Positions 34,857-43,445 of a DNA stretch of 64,000 bases are shown piece by piece. Below the pieces are notes generated by a model. The model had not been told where the DNA came from and did no database searches. It worked only from the letters and a program-made list of their open reading frames with translations. Source of the stretch: UBA6170 sp034429975 (lineage in GTDB: Bacteria; Chloroflexota; Anaerolineae; Anaerolineales; Anaerolineaceae); assembly GCA_034429975.1 (NCBI GenBank), contig DAOUFM010000129.1, forward strand, positions 1-64,000, read 5' to 3'. Both the position numbers and the translations under genes were made by a program. Each line of letters begins with the position of its first letter. The first letter of the stretch is position 1.

Positions 34857-36134
34857 CTAAAAATTACTGATGACTGCCTTGGCAAATTCTTTGGTTCCCA
34901 GTGTGGTTGCAGTGGGGACAAATTGAGCCAGATCTATCGTTAATTGTCCCTGTTTGATCGTTTTTTCCAAAGCTTTTGTAATTACTTCGGCTGCCTGATC
35001 CCAGCCAAGATACTCCAGCATCATGACCGATGACAAAATAAGAGAGGAGGGGTTAGCGAGATTTTTTCCGGCGATATCTGGAGCGGTGCCGTGGGTCGCT
35101 TCAAAAATAGCAACACCGCTCTCATAATTAATATTAGCACCTGGTGCAATACCAATTCCACCCACCTGGGCAGCCAAAGCGTCTGATAAATAATCACCAT
35201 TCAAATTTGTGGTGGCGATGACACTGAAGCTTTGGGGGTAAAGCAGAAGATTCTGAAAAGTAGCGTCAGCGATCATATCGTTAATCCAAATCTTTCCATT
35301 CTGAACTGCTTTTTCCTTTTCCCTGTTCGCTTCATTAATTCCTTTGACCTTTTTGGCAGCCTCAAACTGCCGGGTGGTATAAGTGGTCTCGCCAAATTCA
35401 TTTTCAGCCAGATCATAACCCCATTTCCGAAATGCACCCTCAGTGTATTTCATGATATTGCCTTTATGCACCAGGGTGACTGTAGGTTTTTTATTTTTAA
35501 TGGCGTATTGGATGGCTGCCCGAACGAGCCGGTGACTGCCTGCCTGAGAGATTGGTTTTACGCCGATTCCAACCTCATCATGGAATCGGATTTTTTGGTA
35601 AGTTTTTGGAATTTGAAATTTTAACCACTCCAGAAAAGCTTGCGCTTCTTGACTGTTACTTTCAAATTCAACACCTGAATAGACATCCTCGGTATTCTCT
35701 CTAAAGATGGTGATGTCAATTTTTTCAGGCTGTTTCACCGGGGCGGAAACTCCCGGGAAGTAACGCACTGGACGCAAACAAACAAACAAATCGAGATCTT
35801 TGCGCAAGGCTACATTGAGTGAGCGAATCCCTTCGCCAACCGGGGTGGTCAGCGGACCTTTGATTCCGATTTTGTATGTAGAAAAATCCTCTAAAGTTTG
35901 AACCGGTAGCCATTCTCCAGTTTGCTGATACGCTTTTTCCCCGGCTAAAACTTCCTTCCAAATAATTTTCTTTGAATCCCCATAAACATGTTTAAGCGCT
36001 GCTTGCAGGATTGATTGCATAGCGACGGAAACTTCCGGGCCAATCCCATCTCCAGGGATCATAGGAACGGTAATTTGATCGGAAACGGATAAATGGTTTC
36101 CGTTAATTTGAATTTGATTTAGAGGTTTATTCAT
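34857..36134 (-). CDS. icd: Isocitrate dehydrogenase with NAD-type cofactor residues
   Basis: The 425-residue enzyme matches the homodimeric bacterial type I family and oxidatively decarboxylates isocitrate to 2-oxoglutarate. Substrate-site blocks SLNVALRKDLDLFVCLRPVRY and HKGNIMKYTEGAF are intact. In E. coli, NADP preference depends on Lys344, Tyr345, Val351, Tyr391 and Arg395. Here the aligned residues are Asp353, Ile354 and Ala360 (HGTAPDIAGKNLANP), then Ile400 and Gln404. Asp-Ile-Ala is the NAD-using set known from cofactor-switch work. The AceK-regulated Ser113 is Thr148 (FRENTED). AAGGAAG precedes the ATG. The gene heads the icd-acnA unit and is divergent from an IclR regulator. Confidence 0.92.
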   Translation of the reverse strand: MNKPLNQIQINGNHLSVSDQITVPMIPGDGIGPEVSVAMQSILQAALKHVYGDSKKIIWKEVLAGEKAYQQTGEWLPVQTLEDFSTYKIGIKGPLTTPVGEGIRSLNVALRKDLDLFVCLRPVRYFPGVSAPVKQPEKIDITIFRENTEDVYSGVEFESNSQEAQAFLEWLKFQIPKTYQKIRFHDEVGIGVKPISQAGSHRLVRAAIQYAIKNKKPTVTLVHKGNIMKYTEGAFRKWGYDLAENEFGETTYTTRQFEAAKKVKGINEANREKEKAVQNGKIWINDMIADATFQNLLLYPQSFSVIATTNLNGDYLSDALAAQVGGIGIAPGANINYESGVAIFEATHGTAPDIAGKNLANPSSLILSSVMMLEYLGWDQAAEVITKALEKTIKQGQLTIDLAQFVPTATTLGTKEFAKAVISNF

Positions 36135-36173
36135 TTTTCTTCCTTAAAAAATTCTATCATTTTTTGAAAGACC

Positions 36174-36202
36174 TTGACTTTTAATTAATAAATTTCTATA
36201 AT
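36174..36202 (+). promoter_or_regulatory. Sigma-70-type promoter of the IclR gene
   Basis: TTGACT (36174-36179) and TATAAT (36197-36202) are separated by exactly 17 bases. Transcription would start near 36209, giving a leader of about 40 bases that contains the GGGAC palindrome. Confidence 0.8.
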
Positions 36203-36218
36203 CATTATATTCATTTTC

Positions 36219-36231
36219 GGGACACCGTCCC
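36219..36231. promoter_or_regulatory. GGGAC-ACC-GTCCC palindrome, candidate IclR operator
   Basis: A perfect 5-bp-arm dyad, GC-rich in AT-rich surroundings, lies about ten bases past the predicted start of transcription of the IclR gene. The place suits autorepression. No second copy was found before the citrate synthase or icd genes. Confidence 0.45.
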
Positions 36232-36249
36232 ATTCTCCGGTACAAAAAG

Positions 36250-37047
36250 ATGGACAAAGCAAACATTCAAACGATTGATCGTATGATCCAAATCATGGAT
36301 TGTTTTACCATCGATCAAGACGAATTGGGTGTCCGAGAAGCTGCCAGATTAACTGGTTTTTCATCCAGTGTTTGTGGAAGAATCATGATTGCTCTAAAAA
36401 ATCAAGGATTGCTGCAACAAAATCAATATACCAAAGCTTATTCGGTTGGACCGAAAAGTTTGCGTTGGGCAGAGGTCTATACCTCCAATCTCGACATTCG
36501 TAATGTGGCTTTACCAGTGATCCATCAATTATTGGCAGAAACGAAAGAAACAATCAGCTTATATATTCTGGATGGGGATGAACGGTTGTGTGTTGAACGG
36601 ATGGAAAGTGCTCAAAATGTACGGATCGTTGCCCGAATTGGTCGGCGTTTACCTTTGTATGCCGGTTCCGCTGGTAAGTTATTACTGGCATTTCTTTCGG
36701 AAAAAAAACAAGAGGAAATCTTTGAACGTACAATTTTCACCCCATTTACAGATAAAACCATTGTTGATCCGGAAAAATTACGTGTAGAACTAAAGAGTAT
36801 CCGCCAACAAGGTTATGCATTTAGCAATGGCGAATGGGTAGAGGATGCAGCCGGGATTGCAGCGCCGATCTTTGACATTAAAGAGGATATTCATGCTGCT
36901 TTGACTGTGTCTGGACCTTCTGGTCGCTTTACTAATGATAAAATCCTACTCTATAAAACCAGTGTCTTAAAAGGCGCTGAACAGATCTCAAAAGATTTAG
37001 GATATGTTGGAAATTTTTTTACACAAATCCAACAATCATACCTATGA
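36250..37047 (+). CDS. IclR-family transcription regulator
   Basis: The N-terminal winged helix (TIDRMIQIMDCFT, LGVREAARLTGFSSSVCGRIMIALKNQGLL, residues 8-65) is followed by the IclR effector domain (VIHQLLAETKETISLYILDGDE, AGSAGKLLLAFLS, ESIRQQGYAFSNGEW-like and AGIAAPIFD). IclR proteins bind small organic acids or aromatic ligands. Its place between icd-acnA (divergent) and citrate synthase (downstream, same strand) suggests it controls entry into the TCA cycle; the ligand is unknown. No strong Shine-Dalgarno sequence precedes the ATG. A hairpin with a T-run separates it from the citrate synthase gene. Confidence 0.9.
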   Translation: MDKANIQTIDRMIQIMDCFTIDQDELGVREAARLTGFSSSVCGRIMIALKNQGLLQQNQYTKAYSVGPKSLRWAEVYTSNLDIRNVALPVIHQLLAETKETISLYILDGDERLCVERMESAQNVRIVARIGRRLPLYAGSAGKLLLAFLSEKKQEEIFERTIFTPFTDKTIVDPEKLRVELKSIRQQGYAFSNGEWVEDAAGIAAPIFDIKEDIHAALTVSGPSGRFTNDKILLYKTSVLKGAEQISKDLGYVGNFFTQIQQSYL

Positions 37048-37061
37048 CGGTCGAAGAGATG

Positions 37062-37102
37062 ATCGTAACTCTTTTCCCCTGATTAGGAGTTATGATTTTT
37101 TT
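37062..37102 (+). terminator. Terminator or attenuator between the IclR and citrate synthase genes
   Basis: ATCGTAACTC (37062-37071) can pair over its full length (one G-U) with GAGTTATGAT (37087-37096), followed by seven T. It begins 15 bases past the IclR stop. Only 30 bases remain before the citrate synthase ATG, which leaves little room for another promoter, so partial read-through or attenuation is likely. Confidence 0.65.
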
Positions 37103-37132
37103 CGGCTTAAGACTTGAATAAGGAGCTCCAAT

Positions 37133-38440
37133 ATGGAATTATTAGAAGAAAAAATTGAAAAGCTATTGCCTGCTTGGAGAGAAAGAGTCCAACGCCTTAA
37201 AAAAGAACATGGAAATTTCAAAGTATGTGATGTTACCGTATCACAGATTTATGGGGGAATTCGGGGAGTGCAAATTCAAGTCAGTGACATCTCCTATGTG
37301 GATCCCCAGGAAGGGATTCGTATCCGAGGATACACGATCCCGCAATTATTAGAATTGCTGCCCAAATTACCAGGAGCGGAGTTTCCATTGGCTGGTGGGG
37401 TTTATTATTTACTTCTCACGAATGAAATCCCGACCCTGGAAGAAGCAATGATGATTGAAAAAGAATGGCAGGATAGAAGCCAGATTCCAACCTATGTGTA
37501 TAACGTATTAAGGAGAATGCCACAAGAAACACATCCAATGACTTTATTTTCTATGGGAATTATGGCACTCCAACGCGAGTCTGTCTTTTCTAAAGAGTAT
37601 GAAATTGGAGTAGTTAAGGATGACCATTGGCGCTACTTTTTAAAAGATTCAATCAACCTTACTGCCAAATTGCCTGGTCTGGCAGCCTTTATTTACAATT
37701 TAAAATATCAGGATGGCATTTATCTGCCCCCGAGAGCCGACCATGATTGGAGTGCCAATTTTGGGGTTATGATTGATCGTGAGGGAGATCCTAATTATTA
37801 TGATCTCTGCCGTTTGTTCTTTTTTCTACATAGCGACCATGAAGGTGGGAATGTTTCAGCTCATACGGCCCATCTGGTAGGCACGGCTCTTTCGGATGTC
37901 TATTTAGCCTGTTCGGCCGGGATGAATGGGTTGGCAGGACCTCTACATGGTCTGGCAAACCAGGAATGTATCAAGTGGTTGTTAGATGTCCGCGAGTACT
38001 TCAATGGCATACCGACCTCCAAACAACTCAAAAAATATATGCGTGCTACCTTAGCAGAAGGAAAAATTATCCCGGGTTATGGCCATGCTGTATTAAGGAC
38101 TACCGATCCGCGGTTTACAGCGCAATTAGAGTTTGCGAGGAATAAACGTCTGGATAGTGATTTGGTTAAATTAGTAGAAATGGTTTATGCCACTCTGCCT
38201 GGGATTCTCATGGAGAATGGGAAAGTTAGTAATCCCTGGCCGAATGTAGATGCAATTAATGGTGCATTGCAATATCATTTTGGTGTAAAAGAGTATGGTT
38301 TCTATACAGTTTTGTTTGGTGTGAGTAGAATATTAGGAATCACTGCTCACATTGTTTGGTCGCGGGCGTTATTGAAACCGATTGAGCGTCCAAAGTCATT
38401 AACCACCGAAATGTTAGAAACAATGATAGCAGGAAAATAA
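37133..38440 (+). CDS. gltA: Citrate synthase of the mitochondrial (eukaryote-like) type
   Basis: The enzyme condenses acetyl-CoA with oxaloacetate. The catalytic residues are His236 (HSDHEGGNVSAHT), His272 (GPLHGLANQE) and Asp325 (TTDPRF). Those strings match mitochondrial citrate synthase far better than the usual bacterial GltA (which has FLNHEQNAST-like sequence). Eukaryote-like citrate synthases are known in some bacteria, such as Geobacter. At 435 residues it lacks the N-terminal NADH-binding domain of the Gram-negative hexameric enzyme. GGAGC is near the ATG. A P-loop protein gene follows after 64 bases, and the IclR gene precedes it across an attenuator-like hairpin. Confidence 0.92.
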   Translation: MELLEEKIEKLLPAWRERVQRLKKEHGNFKVCDVTVSQIYGGIRGVQIQVSDISYVDPQEGIRIRGYTIPQLLELLPKLPGAEFPLAGGVYYLLLTNEIPTLEEAMMIEKEWQDRSQIPTYVYNVLRRMPQETHPMTLFSMGIMALQRESVFSKEYEIGVVKDDHWRYFLKDSINLTAKLPGLAAFIYNLKYQDGIYLPPRADHDWSANFGVMIDREGDPNYYDLCRLFFFLHSDHEGGNVSAHTAHLVGTALSDVYLACSAGMNGLAGPLHGLANQECIKWLLDVREYFNGIPTSKQLKKYMRATLAEGKIIPGYGHAVLRTTDPRFTAQLEFARNKRLDSDLVKLVEMVYATLPGILMENGKVSNPWPNVDAINGALQYHFGVKEYGFYTVLFGVSRILGITAHIVWSRALLKPIERPKSLTTEMLETMIAGK

Positions 38441-38504
38441 AGAAACGGTTTTAAAAAGAATGTTTGATAAAAAGATTTCAGCTCATTAAAGGCAAGAGGT
38501 AATC

Positions 38505-40271
38505 ATGGAAAATAGTTCATACCAAATTTATGAAGACAAATTAATTCTTAGAACCCGATATCGTTTGTGTGATACGGTGGATGAATTAATTACCAGCAAT
38601 TTATTTCTGGATTTATTGGGTAAGTATGTTAACTATCTCTCGCGCCAGCATTCGCGCTTATTACGAGTTTTCGTAAATGAAGATAAGATAACAACTCATG
38701 AACTAAAATGCATGCAGACTACTTTACAGTTATTATCTAAATTACCTGTCAGTCAGGTACAGAAAATAGTTCCTGAACATCAGACTTTCTTTACCGATTT
38801 AGATCTTCTGGATGATTTTATTGAAGAGTTCTATAACTTTTGGCGGCGATTACAGCGGCTGGTAGTAATTGATTCGGTGGATGATCGCCTGGACAAACGA
38901 CCATACCGCTCTTTTACCGAGACAGTTGAAAAGTTAATGAACGTCGTTCGCACAGCACAACGTGATATCCGTGAAAATGTTTCCGGAAATCATCCGAGAG
39001 TGTATCGCCAGGTGAGTGCAGGCACCAATATCGCAGCTATTACCTTGCCATACCGGCTCCCATTTTCCTCTGAATATTCAGACCTTTTAAATCATATCTT
39101 AATGACCCGGCAGGTTTTGATTTATCCGCCTTTTATTTTTAATACCCCCCAAAATAAACGCAGCGGAAAATTTGCGCGGGTCGAAAACAACCCGCTTCAA
39201 GGGTTACATATTAATCCCAAAGAATGGTTATGTTATCCAGCAAAAGTGGGTGAACTAGTCATTCTGGTTTATTTCACTGTTCAATGGTTTGAACTTGGTT
39301 TTTCATTGGCTAACTTATTTGAATTGGCTGAAGATGCGGATTTAAAACGGAAGCCGGATGCAATCTATTTTTATGGAATTCCGGTTGAAGGTGATCACGA
39401 ACCAGGTGTCTCTGAGACAATTTTTTATGAGGATAATGATAATAATATCCTGATTGGAACGGTGCCATTCAGAAAAGAGTATGCGTATTTTGGCTACCTG
39501 AAAAAAATGATTTTAACCTTGCATAATGTCAAAATGATGAAAATGCAACGGATGCCTTTCCATGGGGCTATGTTCCATCTGGTATTACGAAACGCTGGCT
39601 CAGCCTGTGTCTTATTGATCGGTGATTCAGGCGCTGGGAAATCCGAAACACTGGAAGCATTGCGGGGGATTATCGAAGATCAGGTGGAGGATCTGGTTAT
39701 CATAGCAGATGATATGGGCTCGATCGATATTTTACCGGATGGTCGTATTGTAGGCTATGGCACAGAAATAGGTGCTTTTGTGCGGTTGGATGACCTTCAG
39801 AAGGATTACGCCTTCGGCCAAATTGATCGCTCCATTATCATGAACCCGGATCAAGTCAACTCGCGGGTTGTGCTTCCCGTTACCAAATTTCAGAGCCTCA
39901 TCCAGGGCTATGACATTGATTTCGTGTTGTATGCCAACAATTATGATGCAGTGGATTCTGAACATCCTGCAATTGAGCAATTTAAAAATCCAGATCAGGC
40001 ATTTGAAGAATTCCGTTCCGGGGCTGTGATGAGCAAGGGCACAACCACAACAATTGGATTAACGCATTCCTATTTTGCCAATATATTTGGGCCCCCAGAA
40101 TATCGAGACTTACACGATGAAATTGCCAGGAAATTCTTTTATGCTTTTTTTGAAAAAGGAATTTTTGTTGGGGAGATGCGCACTCAATTAGGTGTGTCTG
40201 GAAGTGAGTTTACTGGTCCAGAGAATTCAGCAAGAGCTTTATTAGAACTGCTTAAAAACAAAAACAAGTAA
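38505..40271 (+). CDS. HPr-kinase/PEP-carboxykinase-like P-loop protein of unknown role
   Basis: The 588-residue soluble protein has a P-loop GDSGAGKSET (373-382) of the HPr kinase/PEPCK superfamily, followed by the metal-binding ADD (401-403) in LVIIADDMGSIDI. The last part (TTTTIGLTHSYFANIFGPPEY, then KFFYAFFEKGIFVGEM) resembles the C-terminal region of ATP-dependent PEP carboxykinases. The first 350 residues are long, mostly helical and unlike HprK's small N-terminal domain. So the C-terminal kinase-like core is clear, but the reaction and target are not. It follows the citrate synthase gene by 64 bases on the same strand and is probably co-transcribed. A decarboxylating or protein-kinase role in controlling carbon flow is inference. 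AAGAGGTAA precedes the ATG. Confidence 0.8.
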   Translation: MENSSYQIYEDKLILRTRYRLCDTVDELITSNLFLDLLGKYVNYLSRQHSRLLRVFVNEDKITTHELKCMQTTLQLLSKLPVSQVQKIVPEHQTFFTDLDLLDDFIEEFYNFWRRLQRLVVIDSVDDRLDKRPYRSFTETVEKLMNVVRTAQRDIRENVSGNHPRVYRQVSAGTNIAAITLPYRLPFSSEYSDLLNHILMTRQVLIYPPFIFNTPQNKRSGKFARVENNPLQGLHINPKEWLCYPAKVGELVILVYFTVQWFELGFSLANLFELAEDADLKRKPDAIYFYGIPVEGDHEPGVSETIFYEDNDNNILIGTVPFRKEYAYFGYLKKMILTLHNVKMMKMQRMPFHGAMFHLVLRNAGSACVLLIGDSGAGKSETLEALRGIIEDQVEDLVIIADDMGSIDILPDGRIVGYGTEIGAFVRLDDLQKDYAFGQIDRSIIMNPDQVNSRVVLPVTKFQSLIQGYDIDFVLYANNYDAVDSEHPAIEQFKNPDQAFEEFRSGAVMSKGTTTTIGLTHSYFANIFGPPEYRDLHDEIARKFFYAFFEKGIFVGEMRTQLGVSGSEFTGPENSARALLELLKNKNK

Positions 40272-40282
40272 TTAGAAAATAT

Positions 40283-40314
40283 CACCCTGGGAGAATTGAA
40301 TTCATCCCAGGGTG
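40283..40314 (+). terminator. GC-rich hairpin after the P-loop protein gene
   Basis: CACCCTGGGA (40283-40292) and TCCCAGGGTG (40305-40314) form a perfect 10-bp stem with a 12-base loop, 11 bases past the stop. No T-run follows, so it may end or stabilise the transcript without being a classical intrinsic terminator. Confidence 0.5.
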
Positions 40315-40357
40315 GCTTCAATCGACACTAATTCACATTCGTCGGTAAAATATAAAA

Positions 40358-41215
40358 ATGAGAATATTCTTATTTTTATTTTTATTTGCATGTTTTTTGT
40401 TTTCTGGTTGTAGTAATAACGCACAATTTGAGCAACCTGTTAAAGCTCCCACCATAACCAGTAGAGTAACTGAAAACAAACCGCAATTAACCAGTACGCC
40501 ATTTGTTGAACCATCAACAACTGTGAATGAAACGATCGTGCCTACTGAACGAGTTGTTGAGGTAAGTTCGCCTTTGCAGGAATATTCAATGACACGGTTA
40601 ATGGACATGATTTCTAATCCTTACCATCCCCCAAAATCAGGCTCTGATGATCCGCATCAGGGCGTAGATTTTAGTATTGTTGACCCGGATTACCAAATTG
40701 CGCTCGCAGGTGAAAAAGTCCAGAGCATTTTGGAAGGTGAAGTTGTGATGGTAATGAATAATCGTTTTCCGTATGGAAATTCGGTGATGATTGAAACACT
40801 TTTTCGAGATCTTCCTCCAGGTTGGGTGGAAACCCTGGTTGAAATGCCACTCCCGGATTCGTTTGGTATATCGCCGGCTTTAACCTGTCCTTCCGGTTGG
40901 GATAAAGCGCCAAACGATAAACCAGACCTTGCTCTTTACATACTGTATGCTCACTTACACGAGCCAACTGCAGTCGAGGTGAACCAGTTGGTTCAATCCG
41001 GTGAGTTTTTAGGTAGTGTAGGCGAAAGCGGAAATGCGTTGGCTCCACATCTGCATGTTGAAATGCGTTATGGGTATTCCAGAGAATTGAATGGTAGTAT
41101 GGCCCATTATGATGTCAGCGCAAGTCAGGAAGAAATGGAAAATTATTGTCGCTGGCGGGTAAGTGGCTGGTATCGCGTGGTTGATCCTTTATTGTTTTTG
41201 AAAGATGTCCCTTAA
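40358..41215 (+). CDS. M23-family (LytM-like) peptidase lipoprotein
   Basis: A lipoprotein signal (FLFACFLFSGC, lipid Cys18) is followed by a Thr/Pro/Val-rich linker and an M23 domain. The zinc and catalytic residues are visible: HQGVDFS (first His and Asp), ILYAHLHE, and PHLHVEMRYG (HxH). M23 enzymes cut peptide cross-bridges of the cell wall. An insertion of about 50 residues (PPGWVETLVEMPLPDS…) sits between the first and second motif. No Shine-Dalgarno sequence is seen; a TAAAAT hexamer ends six bases before the ATG, as in a leaderless transcript. It overlaps the convergent M15-like lipoprotein gene by four bases. Confidence 0.85.
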   Translation: MRIFLFLFLFACFLFSGCSNNAQFEQPVKAPTITSRVTENKPQLTSTPFVEPSTTVNETIVPTERVVEVSSPLQEYSMTRLMDMISNPYHPPKSGSDDPHQGVDFSIVDPDYQIALAGEKVQSILEGEVVMVMNNRFPYGNSVMIETLFRDLPPGWVETLVEMPLPDSFGISPALTCPSGWDKAPNDKPDLALYILYAHLHEPTAVEVNQLVQSGEFLGSVGESGNALAPHLHVEMRYGYSRELNGSMAHYDVSASQEEMENYCRWRVSGWYRVVDPLLFLKDVP

Positions 41216-42015
41216 GGGGATGATGTCTGTAAATCTGAATAACCCATCGCAAGCATCCATTCACAAATGATTGGTGCGCCATATTCATCAGGAATGGGAG
41301 GTTTTCCAACTGGTTGTGGAAGCCCATTGAAGCCACGAAAATAACCAAACTCTCCGGTTAGTTGGTCGCGCGCAGGTTGAGAAAGATCACGATCACCGAT
41401 TGCAATGGCGTGAATATGGATCGGTGAACCCGGATATAGCTCGTCGAAATAACGTAGCCAGGCAGCAAACCCGGCAATTCGTAAAGCAGGAATCAGTTTT
41501 TCGATATCCTCATATAAAACCTTGTAAGTGCCATACTGAATGACGGATATATCTACTGCTCCACCGCCTGCATGCGTTCCAAAGCTGGCTGAAACCTCGT
41601 TGCTATAGCTCCCCTGGGTGAGGTGATATCCAGTTAGATCAATTTCTCCCTGATAAAGCGATTGAGCGTGTTCCAGCATTTTATAAGTGCGTTGGTTGAT
41701 CAACATGCCGTTAATCGTAATCAAATTGTAATCATCAGGTGGTTGCAAACATCCTACAGGTTCATTCGGGGTAGGAGAGGGTGTTATGGTTAAAGTAGAT
41801 GTTATTGTTGCTGTCGCAGAAGGAGTTTTAGTGGGTGGAATTAATGTACCGGTAGAGGAGGGGAGTGCGTAAATAGTATTTGTGATTTGAGTTTGAGGTG
41901 ATATGGCTGGAGTAAAAACTGGAGAACATCCAGCCATCACTAAGATGGCGAAGAGAAAGAAAGCAATGAAAACAATAAAACACTTATTTTCAATTATTAT
42001 CTTTCTCCTTGCCAT
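41212..42015 (-). CDS. Lipoprotein with an M15-like (D,D-peptidase/VanY-type) domain
   Basis: The 267-residue protein has a lipoprotein signal (FLFAILVMAGC, lipid Cys about 30) and a 45-residue Thr/Ser/Pro linker typical of cell-surface tethering. The folded part has NQRTYKMLEHAQSLY, ASFGTHAGGGAVDISV (His and Asp of an M15-type zinc site) and SPIHIHAIAIGDRD (third His). That arrangement resembles D-Ala-D-Ala carboxypeptidase-like M15 enzymes, though the motif spacing is loose. It begins four bases after the MFS gene with no separate ribosome site and so is coupled to it. Its 3' end overlaps the convergent M23 gene. Confidence 0.72.
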   Translation of the reverse strand: MARRKIIIENKCFIVFIAFFLFAILVMAGCSPVFTPAISPQTQITNTIYALPSSTGTLIPPTKTPSATATITSTLTITPSPTPNEPVGCLQPPDDYNLITINGMLINQRTYKMLEHAQSLYQGEIDLTGYHLTQGSYSNEVSASFGTHAGGGAVDISVIQYGTYKVLYEDIEKLIPALRIAGFAAWLRYFDELYPGSPIHIHAIAIGDRDLSQPARDQLTGEFGYFRGFNGLPQPVGKPPIPDEYGAPIICEWMLAMGYSDLQTSSP

Positions 42016-42019
42016 GATT

Positions 42020-43435
42020 TTATTTTCTAATTTTTATTTTTGCTAAAGCAAAAATTGAAAATACGAAGAGGACAACATATATCACCATCAAATTGGTATA
42101 GCCTATTTGATCTGCAATTGGTCCGCCAATATAAGCTCCTACCGCGCCTGCACCGGCACCTGCCAGGTTGGAAATCCCCAAATAGCGCCCCGCCTGATCT
42201 TGAGGAACAATTTCGGTGCCTAAGGCCCAGTTAGAGGCATAGAAGAAACCAATTCCGGCGCCCACCAGGCAACCGGCTGCATACATCCAGGAGATTGCCG
42301 GAGAAAGCAAGACCAAACCGGTGCCAATGGTTGTCAAAATGGCACTGACCAGGATGATCTTTTTTGTGCCAAAGCGGTCGGTTAACCAACCACTAGGCAA
42401 GGCTGATAAAAGAATAAAGACACCAATAAACATCGTAATGGAAGCTGCCGGACCAGCAGCTTTTTCACCTTGCAACTCAACAAAACGCTCCTGTAGAAAG
42501 AACACGAGGAAGCCAGCTAAATTAGTAGAACCAGCCAGAAATGCCAGCCGGTTAACTACCCACCAGGTAAAGTTATGTTGTTTCTGGAACTCTTTGCCAA
42601 TGCTGAGATACACACTGCTCCAAACTCCAACCCCAATTGCGACCAGCATGCCAACCAGGCCGACCAGCATCACAATCCAGTGCCCATTTGGGGTGGCATT
42701 TCGAATGACTGCATTCATAATTTGCCGGACGAAAAATCCGCAAGCCAGGATTATTACTGTAAAGACGACCGTCATCAGAACCAGCCGAAGAATAGGGTTC
42801 CAGTCCACTTTGGTTGTTTTTTGTGTAAGCGGCTCTTCTTTGACAGTCAGTGTAATCAACATACAGACGACCATCACGACCATGAGCGTGATGATAGCCG
42901 CCCACAGATTTCCGGAGCTGATCATTTTGCCAATAACAAAAGAAACGAAGATAAGAGGAAGCGGGAGTTCAAACAAAGCTTTAAATCCAGAGAACCGGCC
43001 TCTTTTTTCTTCTGGAACCAGATCGGGGATAATTCCCTGGGTCGCGGCATGCGCGGTATTGGCCGTCATCATTGAAAGGGTGTATAGCAAAAATAGGAAC
43101 CAGTAACCGGTCATGCCATCCATCCCTGCTGTGAACCCGATGAAAATATAGATGATAACTTCGCCAATTGTGCCGGCTACGATGAATGGTCTGCGGCGTC
43201 CAAATTTGGAAGTGGATTGATCACTAAGTAATCCCATTAATGCCTGCACCAGGACTGCAACCATTAATGACCAGAGCCGTATATTCCCGAGCAACTCACC
43301 TTTGACGGCTTCCCCAACAAAACGCTGGATTAATAATGGAATGATTAATGGAGTTAATACTTGAGAACGGGCGGTCAGGGCAAACCAATAAATATTGTAA
43401 GTGATATAGTGGTACCAGCGGATCGTTCGATTCAT
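42020..43435 (-). CDS. MFS sugar-type symporter
   Basis: The 471-residue protein has 12 predicted helices. The loop after TM2 reads GLLSDQSTSKFGRRRPFIVAG, the form found in GPH/SLC45-type sugar symporters rather than drug exporters; LVPEEKRGRFSGFK and GWLTDRFGTKKIILVSA are the matching mid and second-half loops. It lies between a glycosidase-like gene (11 bases upstream, AAGGAG in the gap) and a surface lipoprotein gene. It probably imports a mannoside or other oligosaccharide set free by the operon's hydrolases; the substrate is inferred only from context. Confidence 0.82.
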   Translation of the reverse strand: MNRTIRWYHYITYNIYWFALTARSQVLTPLIIPLLIQRFVGEAVKGELLGNIRLWSLMVAVLVQALMGLLSDQSTSKFGRRRPFIVAGTIGEVIIYIFIGFTAGMDGMTGYWFLFLLYTLSMMTANTAHAATQGIIPDLVPEEKRGRFSGFKALFELPLPLIFVSFVIGKMISSGNLWAAIITLMVVMVVCMLITLTVKEEPLTQKTTKVDWNPILRLVLMTVVFTVIILACGFFVRQIMNAVIRNATPNGHWIVMLVGLVGMLVAIGVGVWSSVYLSIGKEFQKQHNFTWWVVNRLAFLAGSTNLAGFLVFFLQERFVELQGEKAAGPAASITMFIGVFILLSALPSGWLTDRFGTKKIILVSAILTTIGTGLVLLSPAISWMYAAGCLVGAGIGFFYASNWALGTEIVPQDQAGRYLGISNLAGAGAGAVGAYIGGPIADQIGYTNLMVIYVVLFVFSIFALAKIKIRK

Positions 43436-43445
43436 ATTTCTCTCC

